Of a stretch of 64,000 nucleotides of DNA, positions 43,023-52,870 are shown piece after piece. The notes below the pieces were generated by a model that did not search any database, had not been told where the DNA came from, and worked only from the letters and a program-made list of their open reading frames with translations. How positions within the stretch are numbered: position 1 is the stretch's first letter; each line of letters begins with the position of its first letter. This DNA is from Paracoccus sp. DMF-8. GTDB taxonomy: Bacteria; Pseudomonadota; Alphaproteobacteria; Rhodobacterales; Rhodobacteraceae. The DNA lies in the NCBI RefSeq assembly GCF_029309835.1, contig NZ_JARJHL010000002.1, forward strand, positions 1-64,000, in the 5' to 3' direction. Made by a program: the position numbers and the translations under genes.

Positions 43023-44105
43023 TCAGGCCGGGGCGTGGATCTGCTGCCGTTCGGATTCCGGCAAGGACAGGCGTTTGCCGGTGTTGGTGTCGAACAGATG
43101 CAGGGCGCCGGGACGGATGGCCAGATGCATCTGATCCGAAATCGCGATATCGGGCGACAGGGACAGGGTCAGCGGCTGGCCTTCGACATGGCCGTGGACA
43201 AGGCGCTGCGCCCCCAGTTCCTCGATGAAATCAAGGCGGAAGGGCAGGCCCTGGGTGGCGATGGACAGATCTTCGGCCCGGATCCCAAGCGAGACGGGCC
43301 CCTGCGCCGCCGTCGCGATCCGCGCAATTTCGACCGTGCCAAGCCGCAGGGTGCCGCCGGCGATCTCGGCGTCCAGCAGGTTCATCGCGGGCGCGCCGAT
43401 GAAGCTGGCGACAAAGGTCGAGGCGGGGCGGTGATAGATGTCCAGCGGCGCGCCGATCTGTTCGATGCGGCCACCGTTCAGCACCACCAGCCGGTCGGCC
43501 AGCGTCATCGCCTCCAGCTGGTCATGGGTGACGTAAAGCGAGGTCGTGCCAAGCCGCTTCTGCAACCGCCGGATTTCGCCCCGCATCGACACGCGCAGCT
43601 TGGCGTCAAGGTTCGACAGCGGTTCGTCGAACAGGAATGCGGCGGGCTGGCGCACCACGGCGCGGCCCATGGCGACGCGCTGGCGCTGGCCACCCGACAG
43701 GGCGCGGGGCTTGCGGTCCAGATAGGGGCGCAGTTCCAGCATCCGCGCCGCCTCGGCCACGCGGGCCTCGATTTCGGCGGCCGGGGTTTTGCGGTTCTTC
43801 AGCCCATAGGCCATGTTTTCGCGCACGGTCATATGCGGGTAAAGCGCATAGTTCTGAAACACCATGGCAATGTCGCGGTCGGCGGGATCGACGCGGTTCA
43901 CCAGCCGGTCGCCGATATGGATCTCGCCGCCGGTGATGTCCTCCAGCCCCGCGACCATGCGCAAGAGCGTCGATTTCCCGCAGCCCGACGGGCCGACCAG
44001 AACGATGAATTCGCCGTCCCGGATCGACAGGTTGATATCCGCGACCGAAGGGCCGGAGGCGCCGGGATAGGTTTTTGACAGGTTGGTGATCTGGATCGAG
44101 GCCAT
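43023..44105 (-). CDS. ugpC: ABC transporter ATP-binding protein, UgpC type
   Basis: The protein has 360 aa from the ATG at 44105, which overlaps the upstream stop (TGATG). It has Walker [11 protein letters not shown]-loop [14 protein letters not shown], signature [14 protein letters not shown] and Walker [18 protein letters not shown]-terminal TOBE/MalK-like regulatory domain follows ([12 protein letters not shown]). It energises the glycerol-3-phosphate-type importer encoded upstream. Confidence 0.88.
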   Translation of the reverse strand: MASIQITNLSKTYPGASGPSVADINLSIRDGEFIVLVGPSGCGKSTLLRMVAGLEDITGGEIHIGDRLVNRVDPADRDIAMVFQNYALYPHMTVRENMAYGLKNRKTPAAEIEARVAEAARMLELRPYLDRKPRALSGGQRQRVAMGRAVVRQPAAFLFDEPLSNLDAKLRVSMRGEIRRLQKRLGTTSLYVTHDQLEAMTLADRLVVLNGGRIEQIGAPLDIYHRPASTFVASFIGAPAMNLLDAEIAGGTLRLGTVEIARIATAAQGPVSLGIRAEDLSIATQGLPFRLDFIEELGAQRLVHGHVEGQPLTLSLSPDIAISDQMHLAIRPGALHLFDTNTGKRLSLPESERQQIHAPA

Positions 44106-44947
44106 CACTTGTCGCTTTCGGTCAGGCCCTTGATGAACCAGCGCTGGAACACGACGACCACCAGAACCGGGGGCGCCAGTGCCAGAACGGCAAGGGCGAA
44201 TGCTTCGTTGTAATCGGGGATCTGGCTGCCGACCCAGACCTGCAGGATCTGCTTGATGCCGCGCATCAGGGTAAAGAACCGCTCATCCGTGGTCATCAGC
44301 ATCGGCCACAGATATTGATTCCAGCCATAGACGAACATGATGATGAAGATCGCGGCCATCATGGTTTTCGACAGCGGAATCAGCACGTCGATCAGGAATT
44401 TGAACGGTCCCGCCCCGTCGATGCGCGCGGCTTCAAGCAGTTCGTCCGGGACGGATTTGAAGAACTGCCGGAAATAGAACGTCCCCGTGGCAGAGGCCAG
44501 CAGGGGCACGATCAGCCCGGTATAGCTGTTCAAAAGCCCCAGTTCCGACATCACCTGATAGGACGGCATGATGCGCACCTCCAGCGGCAGCAGCAGCGTC
44601 GTGAAGATGATCCAGAACATCACCGTGGCAAGGCGAAAGCGGAAATAGACCAGCGCATAGGCGGCCAGCATCGACAGGACGATCTTGCCCACCGCAAAGC
44701 CCACGCCTAGGATCAGCGAATTGATCATCATCCGCGTGCCGGTGACCTGACCCGTGAAACCGCCCTGCCGGGTCAGCACGGCCGCATAGGTTTCCGCCCC
44801 ATGCCCCGCGGGTGTCAGAAACAGCCCGTTCGAATGGATATCCACCGCCGTATGGGTCGAGGTCATGATCGCGACCAGCACCGGCAGCACCATGAACAGC
44901 GTGGCAAGGATCAGGACCGCATGGTCAATCAAGTTGGTTCGGTTCAT
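44105..44947 (-). CDS. ugpE: ABC transporter permease, UgpE type
   Basis: This 280-aa protein has six membrane helices and the ABC-permease EAA loop ([20 protein letters not shown] with LIPLSK). Together with the UgpA-type permease upstream it forms the membrane channel. The family is carbohydrate uptake 1 (glycerol-3-phosphate or glycerophosphodiesters). It lies 4 bases downstream of ugpA. Confidence 0.88.
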   Translation of the reverse strand: MNRTNLIDHAVLILATLFMVLPVLVAIMTSTHTAVDIHSNGLFLTPAGHGAETYAAVLTRQGGFTGQVTGTRMMINSLILGVGFAVGKIVLSMLAAYALVYFRFRLATVMFWIIFTTLLLPLEVRIMPSYQVMSELGLLNSYTGLIVPLLASATGTFYFRQFFKSVPDELLEAARIDGAGPFKFLIDVLIPLSKTMMAAIFIIMFVYGWNQYLWPMLMTTDERFFTLMRGIKQILQVWVGSQIPDYNEAFALAVLALAPPVLVVVVFQRWFIKGLTESDK

Positions 44948-44951
44948 CGCA

Positions 44952-45911
44952 TCACCCGTAATGCACGCGCCGTTCCAGCCAGCGGAACTGCACCAGAGTC
45001 AGGATCAGCACGACGACCATCAGGATCACCGATTGCGCCGCCGATCCGCCGATGTCATTGCCGCGAAACCCGTCGCTATAGACCTTGTAGACCAGCGTGA
45101 TCGGGTTGTTGGCGGGCTTGTCCTTGACCATCACGTCGATCACCGCAAACGTGTCGAACAGCGCATAGGTGATGTTGATGATCAGCAGGAAAAACGCGGT
45201 CGGCGCCAGCAGCAGCAGGATCGCGGTGCGAAAGCGCGTCAGCCCGTTGCGGCAGTCGATCAGCGCGGCTTCGCGGACGCTGGCGGGGATCCCCTGCAGG
45301 CCGGACAGGAAAAAGATGAAATTATACGGCACCTGTTTCCAGACAGAGACCAGAACCAGCGCGAAAGCCGTATCCCAATAGTCGATGCCGACCTGCATGT
45401 TCCAGCCGAACCAGCCCGCCAGTGTGACGAATGGCCCGATATGCTGGTCGAACAGCATCATCCCCATCAGCCCGGCAACGGGCGGCGCAATCGCATAGAC
45501 CGAAATCAGCGCCGTGCGATAGGTCGCGCGGCCCCGGATGATCTTGTCCGCCTTGACCGCGAACAACAGCCCCAGCCCAAGCGAAAAGACGGTGACCAGC
45601 AGCGTGAAAAGCGCCGTGAACCCCGCGATCTTGCGATATTCGCCGGACCCAAGCGCCGCGCCGTAATTTTCCAGCCCGACAAAGGTCGCGCCAAAGCCGA
45701 ACGGGTCCTCAAGGTAAAAGGACGATGAAATCGCCTGCGCCGAAGGCCAGTAGAAAAAGACGAAAATCACCGCAAGCTGCGGCATCAGGAACAGCCAGGG
45801 CAGCAGCGGCTGGTCGAATTGCACGCGCTTGGCGGGCAGGGCGGGTCTGCCCCGATACCAGCGGCGCAGACCTGTGCGGGGCGTTGCGGGAAGATGGGAA
45901 AGTTCGGTCAT
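44952..45911 (-). CDS. ugpA: ABC transporter permease, UgpA type
   Basis: The protein has 319 aa from the ATG at 45911. The N-terminal tail is basic. Six helices follow, with the EAA-loop VREAALIDCRNGLTRFRTAI near residue 220. It pairs with UgpE. The start fits just after the solute-binding gene (73-base gap), a typical spacing in this operon. Confidence 0.88.
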   Translation of the reverse strand: MTELSHLPATPRTGLRRWYRGRPALPAKRVQFDQPLLPWLFLMPQLAVIFVFFYWPSAQAISSSFYLEDPFGFGATFVGLENYGAALGSGEYRKIAGFTALFTLLVTVFSLGLGLLFAVKADKIIRGRATYRTALISVYAIAPPVAGLMGMMLFDQHIGPFVTLAGWFGWNMQVGIDYWDTAFALVLVSVWKQVPYNFIFFLSGLQGIPASVREAALIDCRNGLTRFRTAILLLLAPTAFFLLIINITYALFDTFAVIDVMVKDKPANNPITLVYKVYSDGFRGNDIGGSAAQSVILMVVVLILTLVQFRWLERRVHYG

Positions 45912-45984
45912 CGGGCCTGCTTGCGGGGGCGGAAATGGCAGCGCCGGGCCCTTGCGCGGGCCCGGCACCGTTCAGGTCGTGCGT

Positions 45985-47283
45985 TCAGCCCGAGGTGCGG
46001 GCGAAACGCGACAGCAGTTCGTTGCCCTCGGTCTCGATCGCCTTGAAGGCATCCTCGACCGTGGTCTGGCCCGAAAACAGCTTGTTGAACTCGCGTTCCT
46101 CGATCACGCGGATCTGCGGGTAAAAGCCAAGCCGGTAACCGCGCGACCATTCGCCCTGCGGCAGCATCAGCTGCTGGATGCCGACCTCGGCCTGCGGATG
46201 CTGTTCATACCAGCCATCGGCCTTGGATTTTTCATAGGCCGCCGTGGTGATCGGCACATAGCCGGTCGCCTGATGGTAAAAGGCCTGAACCTCGGTCGTG
46301 GTCAGGTAGTTGAAGAAATCTGCCGTGCAGGCGTTCTGATCATCGGGCTTGCCGGAAAAGGCAAACAGCGCCGCACCACCGATAAAGGTCGATTTGTCGC
46401 CATCGGGCGCGGTTTCGTCATAGGGCATGAAAGTGGCCGAAAACGGCATGCTCGCGGTCTGCGACAGCCCGCCGAACGACCCCGAGGACCCGATCCACAG
46501 CGCGACCTTGCCCTCCTCGAAAGGTTTCTGGTTGTCGGCCCAACCGGCACCGTAAAACCCGAACAGCCCGTTGTCGTGCCATTCCTTCAGCCGCGTCCAG
46601 AAGGCGATCATCTGGGGTTGCGTCGCCAGCAGCCGCGTCCCGTCGAAACTGTCGTAACCGTTGGTATTGCTGGCCATTTCGACATTGTTGCGCGAGAAGT
46701 AATTCTCAAAGAACATCCAGGTCAACTGGCTGGCGGTCATCGGGATATAGCCCGCCTCTTTCAGCTTGGGGGCGATTTCCGCGAATTCGGCCCAGGTCTT
46801 GGGCGCGCTGACGCCCGCCTTGGCCAGCGCCTCGTCATTGACATACATGATCGGGGCGGACGAATTGAACGGCATCCCCACGAACTTGCCCTCTGCATCG
46901 GCATAAAACCAGCGCACGCCCGGAATAAAGGCTTCGCGGTCAAAGGCATGGCCGTTCTGGGCCAGCAGATCCTCGGCCGGGATGGTGGCACCCGGCGCAT
47001 TCATGATCGTCGCGGCACCCGCGTCGAAGATCTGGATAACATTGGGCTGTTCGCCCGACCGGAACGCCGCAATCCCCGAGGCCAGCGCCTCCTCATAGGT
47101 GCCTTTGGACACGGGCGTGATGGCACAGGCCTGCTGGGCCGCGTTGAATTTCTCGGCGATCTGGTTGATCACCTGCTCATTCGCGCCACCCATCCCGTGC
47201 CACCAGGTGATGGCGGTGGTTTCGGCATGGGCCGCCTGCGCGGCGATGGCGGCAATCGCGGCCATGGCAAAGGTGCGTTTCAT
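45985..47283 (-). CDS. ugpB: Extracellular solute-binding protein, UgpB type
   Basis: The protein has 432 aa from the ATG at 47283. It has a signal peptide (MKRTFAMAAIAAIAAQAAHA) and opens ETTAITWWHGMGGANEQVIN, the usual UgpB N-terminus. AVLWIGSSGSFGGL-type loops and LMLPQGEWSRGYRLGFYPQI follow. UgpB captures sn-glycerol-3-phosphate and glycerophosphocholine. It is first in the ugpBAEC-order operon. A different sugar-phosphate ligand is possible. Confidence 0.9.
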   Translation of the reverse strand: MKRTFAMAAIAAIAAQAAHAETTAITWWHGMGGANEQVINQIAEKFNAAQQACAITPVSKGTYEEALASGIAAFRSGEQPNVIQIFDAGAATIMNAPGATIPAEDLLAQNGHAFDREAFIPGVRWFYADAEGKFVGMPFNSSAPIMYVNDEALAKAGVSAPKTWAEFAEIAPKLKEAGYIPMTASQLTWMFFENYFSRNNVEMASNTNGYDSFDGTRLLATQPQMIAFWTRLKEWHDNGLFGFYGAGWADNQKPFEEGKVALWIGSSGSFGGLSQTASMPFSATFMPYDETAPDGDKSTFIGGAALFAFSGKPDDQNACTADFFNYLTTTEVQAFYHQATGYVPITTAAYEKSKADGWYEQHPQAEVGIQQLMLPQGEWSRGYRLGFYPQIRVIEEREFNKLFSGQTTVEDAFKAIETEGNELLSRFARTSG

Positions 47284-47432
47284 CTTCTGTCCCCTTGTGT
47301 CGAGCTTTCGCAGCGCAGTAGGGAACCGCCGTGACACCCGCTTGACGCGGGCATAAAACTTTCATGACATGCGCGGATTTCGCCTCTGTCGGCACGATCC
47401 GTGCCGCCATTTGTCCAGACAAATCGCGGCAA

Positions 47433-48515
47433 TCAGCGCGGCTCGACCCCGACCAGCGCGCGCGCGAAATCGCCCGCGTCAAAGGCATCCAGATCGTCGA
47501 TCTGCTCACCCACGCCAATCGCATGGATCGGCAGGCCAAAGCGGTCGGCCAGCGCGACCAGCACCCCGCCGCGCGCCGTGCCATCCAGCTTGGTCATCAC
47601 CAGACCCGACACATCGGCCAACTTGCGAAAGGTCTCAACCTGGCTCAGCGCGTTCTGGCCGGTGGTCGCATCCAGCACCAGCAAGGTGTTATGCGGCGCC
47701 GATGGGTCTTTCTTGCGGATCACCCGGACGATCTTGGCCAGTTCCTCCATCAGGTCCTGACGGTTCTGCAAACGCCCGGCGGTGTCGATCATCAGCAGAT
47801 CGGCGCCGTCGCGTTCCGCCTGAACCATCGCGTCAAAGGCCAGGCTGGCCGGGTCGGATCCTTCGGGCGCGGTCAGCACCGGCACACCGGCGCGCCTGCC
47901 CCAGACCTGCAACTGCTCGACCGCCGCCGCGCGAAAGGTATCGCCCGCCGCGATCACGACATTCTTGCCCGCCGCCCGGAACTGGCTGGCCAGCTTGCCG
48001 ATGGTCGTGGTCTTGCCCGAACCGTTGACGCCCACCACCAGCACGACCTGTGGCTTCTTCGGATAGATCGGCAAGGGCCGCGCCACCGGGGTCATGATCC
48101 GCGTGATCTCATCGGCCAGCAAACCCTTCAACTCGCGCGACGACATCATCCGCCCCAAACGCCCCTCGGCGATATTGGCGGTGACGCGCAGGGCCGTTTC
48201 GACACCCATATCGGCCTGAACCAGCATGTCCTCCAGCTCTTCCAGCATCCCGTCGTCCAGCTCGCGCCGCGGCTCTGCTGCATCGCCACGCCCGAACAAC
48301 CGCCCCAGCATCCCCGGCCGCGCCTCTTCGGCCGGACGCTCGACCGGCGCGGGCATGGGCGGCAAACCGGGCGCGGGGGCAGGGGCCAGACCGGTTTCCT
48401 CTGGCGCCTCGCTCCGCGTGGCCTGCGGCGCCTCGCCCACGATATCGTCGATCCCCTCGCCGATCCTCGACGAGGATCGCGTCAACCGATCGCGCAGCTT
48501 GGAAAAAAACGACAT
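47433..48515 (-). CDS. ftsY: Signal recognition particle receptor FtsY
   Basis: This 360-aa protein has an acidic/proline-rich A domain (about residues 30-75). The NG GTPase domain has G1 GVNGSGKTTTIGKLA, DTFRAAAVEQLQVW, G3 DTAGRLQN and G4 TKLDGTARGG. FtsY docks SRP-ribosome complexes at the membrane for co-translational insertion. Monocistronic. Confidence 0.96.
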   Translation of the reverse strand: MSFFSKLRDRLTRSSSRIGEGIDDIVGEAPQATRSEAPEETGLAPAPAPGLPPMPAPVERPAEEARPGMLGRLFGRGDAAEPRRELDDGMLEELEDMLVQADMGVETALRVTANIAEGRLGRMMSSRELKGLLADEITRIMTPVARPLPIYPKKPQVVLVVGVNGSGKTTTIGKLASQFRAAGKNVVIAAGDTFRAAAVEQLQVWGRRAGVPVLTAPEGSDPASLAFDAMVQAERDGADLLMIDTAGRLQNRQDLMEELAKIVRVIRKKDPSAPHNTLLVLDATTGQNALSQVETFRKLADVSGLVMTKLDGTARGGVLVALADRFGLPIHAIGVGEQIDDLDAFDAGDFARALVGVEPR

Positions 48516-48603
48516 GAGTCCACCCTTTTGCCTTCGCCGTAGAAACTAGGGCTTTCGCGGCAAAAGGAAAAGGGCGCCCGCAGCGCCCCTCATTCTTCAT
48601 CAC

Positions 48604-48643
48604 GAAAATACCCCACGGGGGTGTGGGGGTGTGAAACCCCCAC
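48604..48643 (-). terminator. Terminator after the class I aldolase gene
   Basis: On the minus strand, GTGGGGG...CCCCCAC (48623-48643) is followed by a second small hairpin CCCC-GT-GGGG and then TATTTTCG. The second hairpin plus T-run forms an intrinsic terminator just past the aldolase stop. Confidence 0.65.
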
Positions 48644-48657
48644 CGCATCCGGCGAAA

Positions 48658-49587
48658 TCAGGCCTTGCCCAGATAGATGTCGACCAGCTTGCCCAGCATC
48701 TCCAGCGCGTCGGCGCGCGAACGCTGGAAGCTGTTGCGCCCGATGATCGAACCGTTGCCGCCGCCGTCGCGGATTGCGCGGGCATCGTCGTAAACCGCAT
48801 CGGCCCCTTTCGCGGCCCCGCCCGAGAACACGACGATGCGGCGCCCGTTGAAGGCCGCCTGCATGCAATGTTCGACGCGCTTGGCCTGGGTCGCGATGTC
48901 GATCTTCTTGTCCTCATAGACCTTTTTGGCCTCGGGCAGCATCAGATGGTCGGTCGACAGCTTGATCTTGATGACATGGGCGCCGATCAGGGCCGCGATC
49001 TGGGCGGCATAGGCGGCGATGTCGATGGCGGTTTCGCCGTCCTTGGTGATCGCCTCGCCGCGCGGATAGGACCAGACGACGCTGGCGACGCCCTTGGCGG
49101 CGGCTTCCTTGCGCATCTCGACGATCTCCTCGATCATGTCCAGCGCCATGTCCGAACCCGGATAGATGGTGAAACCGATGGCCGCGCAGCCAAGGCGCAG
49201 CGCATCGTCGACGGATGCCGTGATCGCCTGGTTCTTGCCTGCGGTTTCCGACATCAGGCTGTTGGCGCTGTTGACTTTCAGGATGGTCGGGATCTGGCCG
49301 GCGAAGGTATCGGCGCCGGCCTCGATCATGCCAAGCGGCGCGGCATAGGCGTTCAGCCCCGCGTCGATCGCCAGTTGGTAGTGGTAATGGGGATCATAGC
49401 CGCCGGGGTTGGGCGCAAAGCTGCGCGCCGGGCCATGTTCGAAACCCTGATCCACGGGCAGGATGATCATCTTGCCGGTGCCTGCCAGTTTCCCGGTCAT
49501 CAGCATCCGGGCAAGCTGCGCCTTCACGCCCGGCGTCTCGCCTTCATAATTGGCCAGGATCTTGCGAACGGTATCGGTCATTTGCAT
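48658..49587 (-). CDS. Fructose-bisphosphate aldolase class I (DhnA/FbaB type)
   Basis: The protein has 309 aa from the ATG at 49587, with GGAG six bases upstream. An in-frame TTG at 49593 is less likely. Family features are ILPVDQGFEHGPARSFAPNP, GFTIYPGSDMALDMIEEI, the HVIKIKLSTD strand carrying the Schiff-base lysine region, and FSGGAAKGADAVYDDARAI near the phosphate site. It cleaves fructose 1,6-bisphosphate in glycolysis and runs in reverse in gluconeogenesis. pgk is nearby but not in the same operon. Confidence 0.92.
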   Translation of the reverse strand: MQMTDTVRKILANYEGETPGVKAQLARMLMTGKLAGTGKMIILPVDQGFEHGPARSFAPNPGGYDPHYHYQLAIDAGLNAYAAPLGMIEAGADTFAGQIPTILKVNSANSLMSETAGKNQAITASVDDALRLGCAAIGFTIYPGSDMALDMIEEIVEMRKEAAAKGVASVVWSYPRGEAITKDGETAIDIAAYAAQIAALIGAHVIKIKLSTDHLMLPEAKKVYEDKKIDIATQAKRVEHCMQAAFNGRRIVVFSGGAAKGADAVYDDARAIRDGGGNGSIIGRNSFQRSRADALEMLGKLVDIYLGKA

Positions 49588-49716
49588 CGTCAACTCCAGA
49601 TTCGGGATTGTCCGCTGCTTACCAGACCTTGACAGGGGCGCAACGCAGATTGCGCTAACGGGAACCTGCGGGGGGCCATCGCGGTTAACCCTGTGTCATT
49701 GTCAGGAGAAACCATC

Positions 49717-49962
49717 ATGGCAAATGAAGATCCGGCAGGCATTCCCGAACAGATCCGTCAGAACCGGCCGTTTTTCGCGGTGCTGATCCTGGCGCTTGTG
49801 ATCGCCATCGGCACATTCCTGTTCGTGCTTTCGCGCGACACGGAATCGACCGATATCGAACGCAACGTGATCCACGACCCGAACGCGTCAGCCCCGGCCC
49901 CCGCCACCACCCCGGCGGAGGAACCGGCGCCCGCGACGGGTGGCACACCCGCCACCCAATAG
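49717..49962 (+). CDS. Small single-pass membrane protein, Pro/Ala-rich tail
   Basis: The protein has 81 aa from the ATG at 49717, with AGGAGA seven bases upstream. One transmembrane helix (FFAVLILALVIAIGTFLFVL, about residues 19-38) is followed by an acidic, proline- and alanine-rich tail. No known domain is seen. It is followed after 18 bases by a similar small protein, so the two may act together in the envelope. Confidence 0.65.
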   Translation: MANEDPAGIPEQIRQNRPFFAVLILALVIAIGTFLFVLSRDTESTDIERNVIHDPNASAPAPATTPAEEPAPATGGTPATQ

Positions 49963-49980
49963 ACTGGCAAAGGAGGTTTC

Positions 49981-50217
49981 ATGAGCCACAACACCGATCC
50001 CGAACGCGCTGCGCGCCGCCATCCTGCGGCCCTGATCGCCATTCTTGCCGCCGTGGTCGTCGCGGCGCTGGCGGCATTCTGGTTCCTTGGCTCTGATCCG
50101 GTCGAGGAAGGGCCGGTCGAGGAAGGGGACGTGTCGCGCAATCCGGAAATCCAGCAAGAGATGCCGGCGCCCGATCCGTCCGCACCGGCACCCGATCCGG
50201 CCAGCCCCGCGCAATAG
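49981..50217 (+). CDS. Small single-pass membrane protein, Pro/acidic tail
   Basis: This 78-aa protein has an AGGAGG-like site before the ATG. A basic N-terminus leads into one helix (PAALIAILAAVVVAALAAFW, about residues 15-34), then a tail with Asp-Pro repeats (APDPSAPAPDPASPAQ). The layout closely parallels the gene before it, which suggests an old duplication. Function unknown. Confidence 0.65.
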   Translation: MSHNTDPERAARRHPAALIAILAAVVVAALAAFWFLGSDPVEEGPVEEGDVSRNPEIQQEMPAPDPSAPAPDPASPAQ

Positions 50218-50233
50218 CGGCCCGGATATAAAG

Positions 50234-50258
50234 TCAAGGGGCCGCGCAGGCCCCTTGA
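50234..50258. terminator. Bidirectional hairpin between the small membrane genes and pgk
   Basis: A perfect 10-bp stem, TCAAGGGGCC (50234-50243) and GGCCCCTTGA (50249-50258), with loop GCGCA lies between two convergent genes. Confidence 0.65.
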
Positions 50259-50282
50259 TCCGATCCACCAGATAGGTCGCGG

Positions 50283-51479
50283 TCAGCCTTTCGTCAGCGC
50301 GACGACGCCGGGCAGTTCCTTGCCCTCCATCCATTCCAGAAAAGCGCCGCCCGCGGTCGAGATATAGGTGAAATCATCGGCCACGCCCGCCTTGTTCAGC
50401 GCGGCCACGGTATCGCCGCCGCCAGCGACCGACACCAGCTTGCCGTCGCGCGTCAGTGCCGCCGCAGCCTGTGCCGCCGCATTGGTTGCCGCGTCGAAAG
50501 GCGGGATTTCAAAGGCGCCAAGCGGGCCGTTCCAGATCAGCGTGCGCGACGCGGCAAAGACCTCGGAAATCGCGGCGACGGTTGCCGGGCCTGCATCCAG
50601 AATCATCGCATCCGCCGGGCATTGATCGGCGGGCAGGACCTCTGACGGGGCATTCGCCGCGAATTCGCGCGCCACGACGATATCGACCGGCAGGTGGATC
50701 GTGCAGCCCGCGCCGGCGGATTTTTCCAGAATCTCGCGCGCCGTATCCGCCATGTCGCGTTCGGCCAGCGATGTGCCGACCTCGATCCCCTGGGCGACCA
50801 GAAAGGTATTGGCCATGCCGCCGCCGATCACGAGATGTTCAACCTTCTCGATCAGATTGGTCAGCAGCTCCAGTTTCGTGGACACCTTGGCGCCGCCGAC
50901 GATGGCGGTGACCGGGCGGTCGGGGTTGCCAAGCGCCGCGTCCAGCGCCCTGAGTTCGGCCTCCATCAACCGCCCTGCGGCCGAAGGCAGCAGCCGCGCG
51001 ATGCCTTCGGTCGAGGTATGGGCGCGATGCGCCGCCGAAAAGGCGTCGTTGACGTAGATCTGGCCCAAAGCGGCGACCGATGCCGCAAATGTCGGATCAT
51101 TGGCTTCCTCGCCCGGATAAAAGCGGGTGTTTTCCAACAGCAGCACATCGCCCTTGACCAGATCGGCCACGGCGCGTTTCGCCGGGCCGCCGATGGCCTC
51201 GTCCGAGAATTTCACGGGCTGGCCAAGCGCCGATTCCAGCGCGGGGACCAGTTGCTTCAGGCTCATCGCGTCGACGCGCTGGCCCTTGGGGCGGTCGAAA
51301 TGTGCCAGCAGAACCGGAATGCCGCCCCTGGCCTGAATATCCTTGACCGTGGGCACGATCTTTTCGATCCGGGTGGCATCGGTGACGCGGCCGTTTTCGA
51401 CCGGCACGTTGATATCGACGCGGGTCAGGACGATCTTGCCGTCCAGATCAAGGTCGTCGATCGTGTTGAAATCTGCCAT
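50283..51479 (-). CDS. pgk: Phosphoglycerate kinase
   Basis: This 398-aa protein has the normal length. It transfers phosphate between 1,3-bisphosphoglycerate and ADP in glycolysis. Landmarks are the N-terminal substrate site [52 protein letters not shown], the nucleotide region [15 protein letters not shown] and the hinge [16 protein letters not shown] precedes the ATG. Confidence 0.96.
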   Translation of the reverse strand: MADFNTIDDLDLDGKIVLTRVDINVPVENGRVTDATRIEKIVPTVKDIQARGGIPVLLAHFDRPKGQRVDAMSLKQLVPALESALGQPVKFSDEAIGGPAKRAVADLVKGDVLLLENTRFYPGEEANDPTFAASVAALGQIYVNDAFSAAHRAHTSTEGIARLLPSAAGRLMEAELRALDAALGNPDRPVTAIVGGAKVSTKLELLTNLIEKVEHLVIGGGMANTFLVAQGIEVGTSLAERDMADTAREILEKSAGAGCTIHLPVDIVVAREFAANAPSEVLPADQCPADAMILDAGPATVAAISEVFAASRTLIWNGPLGAFEIPPFDAATNAAAQAAAALTRDGKLVSVAGGGDTVAALNKAGVADDFTYISTAGGAFLEWMEGKELPGVVALTKG

Positions 51480-51642
51480 TCCTGCGTCCTTTCACGGTGC
51501 ATCGCTGTCGTCGCGGGTTTTCCGACATGTTGACATTTTCGTCAACCGACCCCTGCCGCAGGGACCCGATATGGTCGCAGCGCCGTTGTCCAATGCGCAT
51601 GAAAGCCTTAACGCTTGTCGCGTCAGACGAAAGGAATCGCCC

Positions 51643-52161
51643 ATGGCCGAGATCAAGGATCCCGAAAACACCATCATCATCACGCTCAGGGACGGGCCGG
51701 TGGTGATCGAGCTGCTGCCCGATGTCGCCCCCAAACATGCCGAGCGGATGAAGGAACTTGCCCGTGCGGGCGCCTATGACAACGTGGCCTTCCATCGCGT
51801 GATCGACGGTTTCATGGCGCAGACCGGCGACGTGAAACATGCGAACATGGAAAAGGACTACAACCCCGGCCGCGCCGGGACCGGTGGTTCGGACCTGCCC
51901 GATCTGCCCGCCGAATTTTCCAAACTGCCGCATGACCGTGGCACGCTTGGCGCGGCGCGGTCGCAGAACCCGAATTCCGCCAACAGCCAGTTCTTCATCA
52001 ACTTCAACGACAACCATTTCCTGAACGGCCAGTATACCGTCTATGGCCGGGTCGTTTCGGGGATGGAACATGTCGACAAGATCGTGCGCGGCGAACCGCC
52101 CGCGAATCCCGACCGCATGATTTCCGTTCGCGTGGCCAAGGATGTGGACGAAAATGCTTAA
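51643..52161 (+). CDS. ppiB: Cytoplasmic peptidyl-prolyl cis-trans isomerase (cyclophilin)
   Basis: The protein has 172 aa from the ATG at 51643, with AAGGA seven bases upstream. Cyclophilin core motifs are VAFHRVIDGFMAQTGD (catalytic Arg within FHRVI), ANSQFFINFNDNHFLNGQYT and VYGRVVSGMEHVDKI. It has no signal peptide, so it is cytoplasmic. It speeds proline isomerisation during folding. The next cyclophilin gene overlaps its end by eight bases. Confidence 0.92.
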   Translation: MAEIKDPENTIIITLRDGPVVIELLPDVAPKHAERMKELARAGAYDNVAFHRVIDGFMAQTGDVKHANMEKDYNPGRAGTGGSDLPDLPAEFSKLPHDRGTLGAARSQNPNSANSQFFINFNDNHFLNGQYTVYGRVVSGMEHVDKIVRGEPPANPDRMISVRVAKDVDENA

Positions 52162-52750
52162 GTATTTTCTGACCTCTGCCGCGCTGACCGCCGCCGCCAC
52201 CACGGCCATGGCCGAGGGCCTGCCCGGCGTCACCGACGGCCCCGGCCCGAACCTCGTGATCGAGGTGGCGGATACCGCGGGCACGTCCAAGGGCACGATC
52301 GTTCTGGACCTGTATGCCGACAAGGCCCCGGCCCATGTCGACCGCCTCATCACGCTGGCCCGCCGCGGCGATTACGACGGTGTCGTCTTTCATCGCGTGA
52401 TCGAGGGCTTCATGGCCCAGACCGGCGATGTCCAGCACGGCAAGCAGTCCGGCGACACCAGCCGGGCGGGCATGGGCGGATCGGAACTGCCCGACCTCAA
52501 GGCCGAATTCAACGATGTCTCGTTTCAGGCGGGCACCGTCGGCATGGCGCGGTCCCAGGACCCGAATTCCGCGAACAGCCAATTCTTTATCGACCTGGCC
52601 CCGGCGACCTTCCTTGACGGCCAGTATACGGTCGTCGGGCAGCTGGTCGATGGCTGGGACGTGCTGAATGCGATCAAAAAGGGCGATGCCGCCGCCAATG
52701 GCGCCGTGGACAAGCCCGATTACATGCTGAAGGTCACCGTTCAGGACTGA
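52154..52750 (+). CDS. Exported peptidyl-prolyl cis-trans isomerase (cyclophilin)
   Basis: The protein has 198 aa from the ATG at 52154, with a signal peptide (MLKYFLTSAALTAAATTAMA). The core is similar to the upstream protein: VVFHRVIEGFMAQTGDVQHG, NSANSQFFIDLAPATFLDGQ and YTVVGQLVDGWDVLNAIKKG. It serves the periplasm. The pair is probably an ancient duplication with one copy gaining export. A strong hairpin follows. Confidence 0.92.
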   Translation: MLKYFLTSAALTAAATTAMAEGLPGVTDGPGPNLVIEVADTAGTSKGTIVLDLYADKAPAHVDRLITLARRGDYDGVVFHRVIEGFMAQTGDVQHGKQSGDTSRAGMGGSELPDLKAEFNDVSFQAGTVGMARSQDPNSANSQFFIDLAPATFLDGQYTVVGQLVDGWDVLNAIKKGDAAANGAVDKPDYMLKVTVQD

Positions 52751-52779
52751 TCCCGACGGGCCGTCACATGAATGACTGA

Positions 52780-52815
52780 ACAAGGCCCCGCCATCGTTGC
52801 GGGGCCTTGTCTGTT
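52780..52815 (+). terminator. Strong hairpin after the cyclophilin pair
   Basis: A perfect 12-bp stem, ACAAGGCCCCGC (52780-52791) and GCGGGGCCTTGT (52799-52810), with a seven-base loop is followed by CTGTTT. Confidence 0.75.
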
Positions 52816-52870
52816 TCTGCGCGGCGCGGCAAAGCTGGCGGGGATGATTGTCACATTCGCCGGGCAGGAC

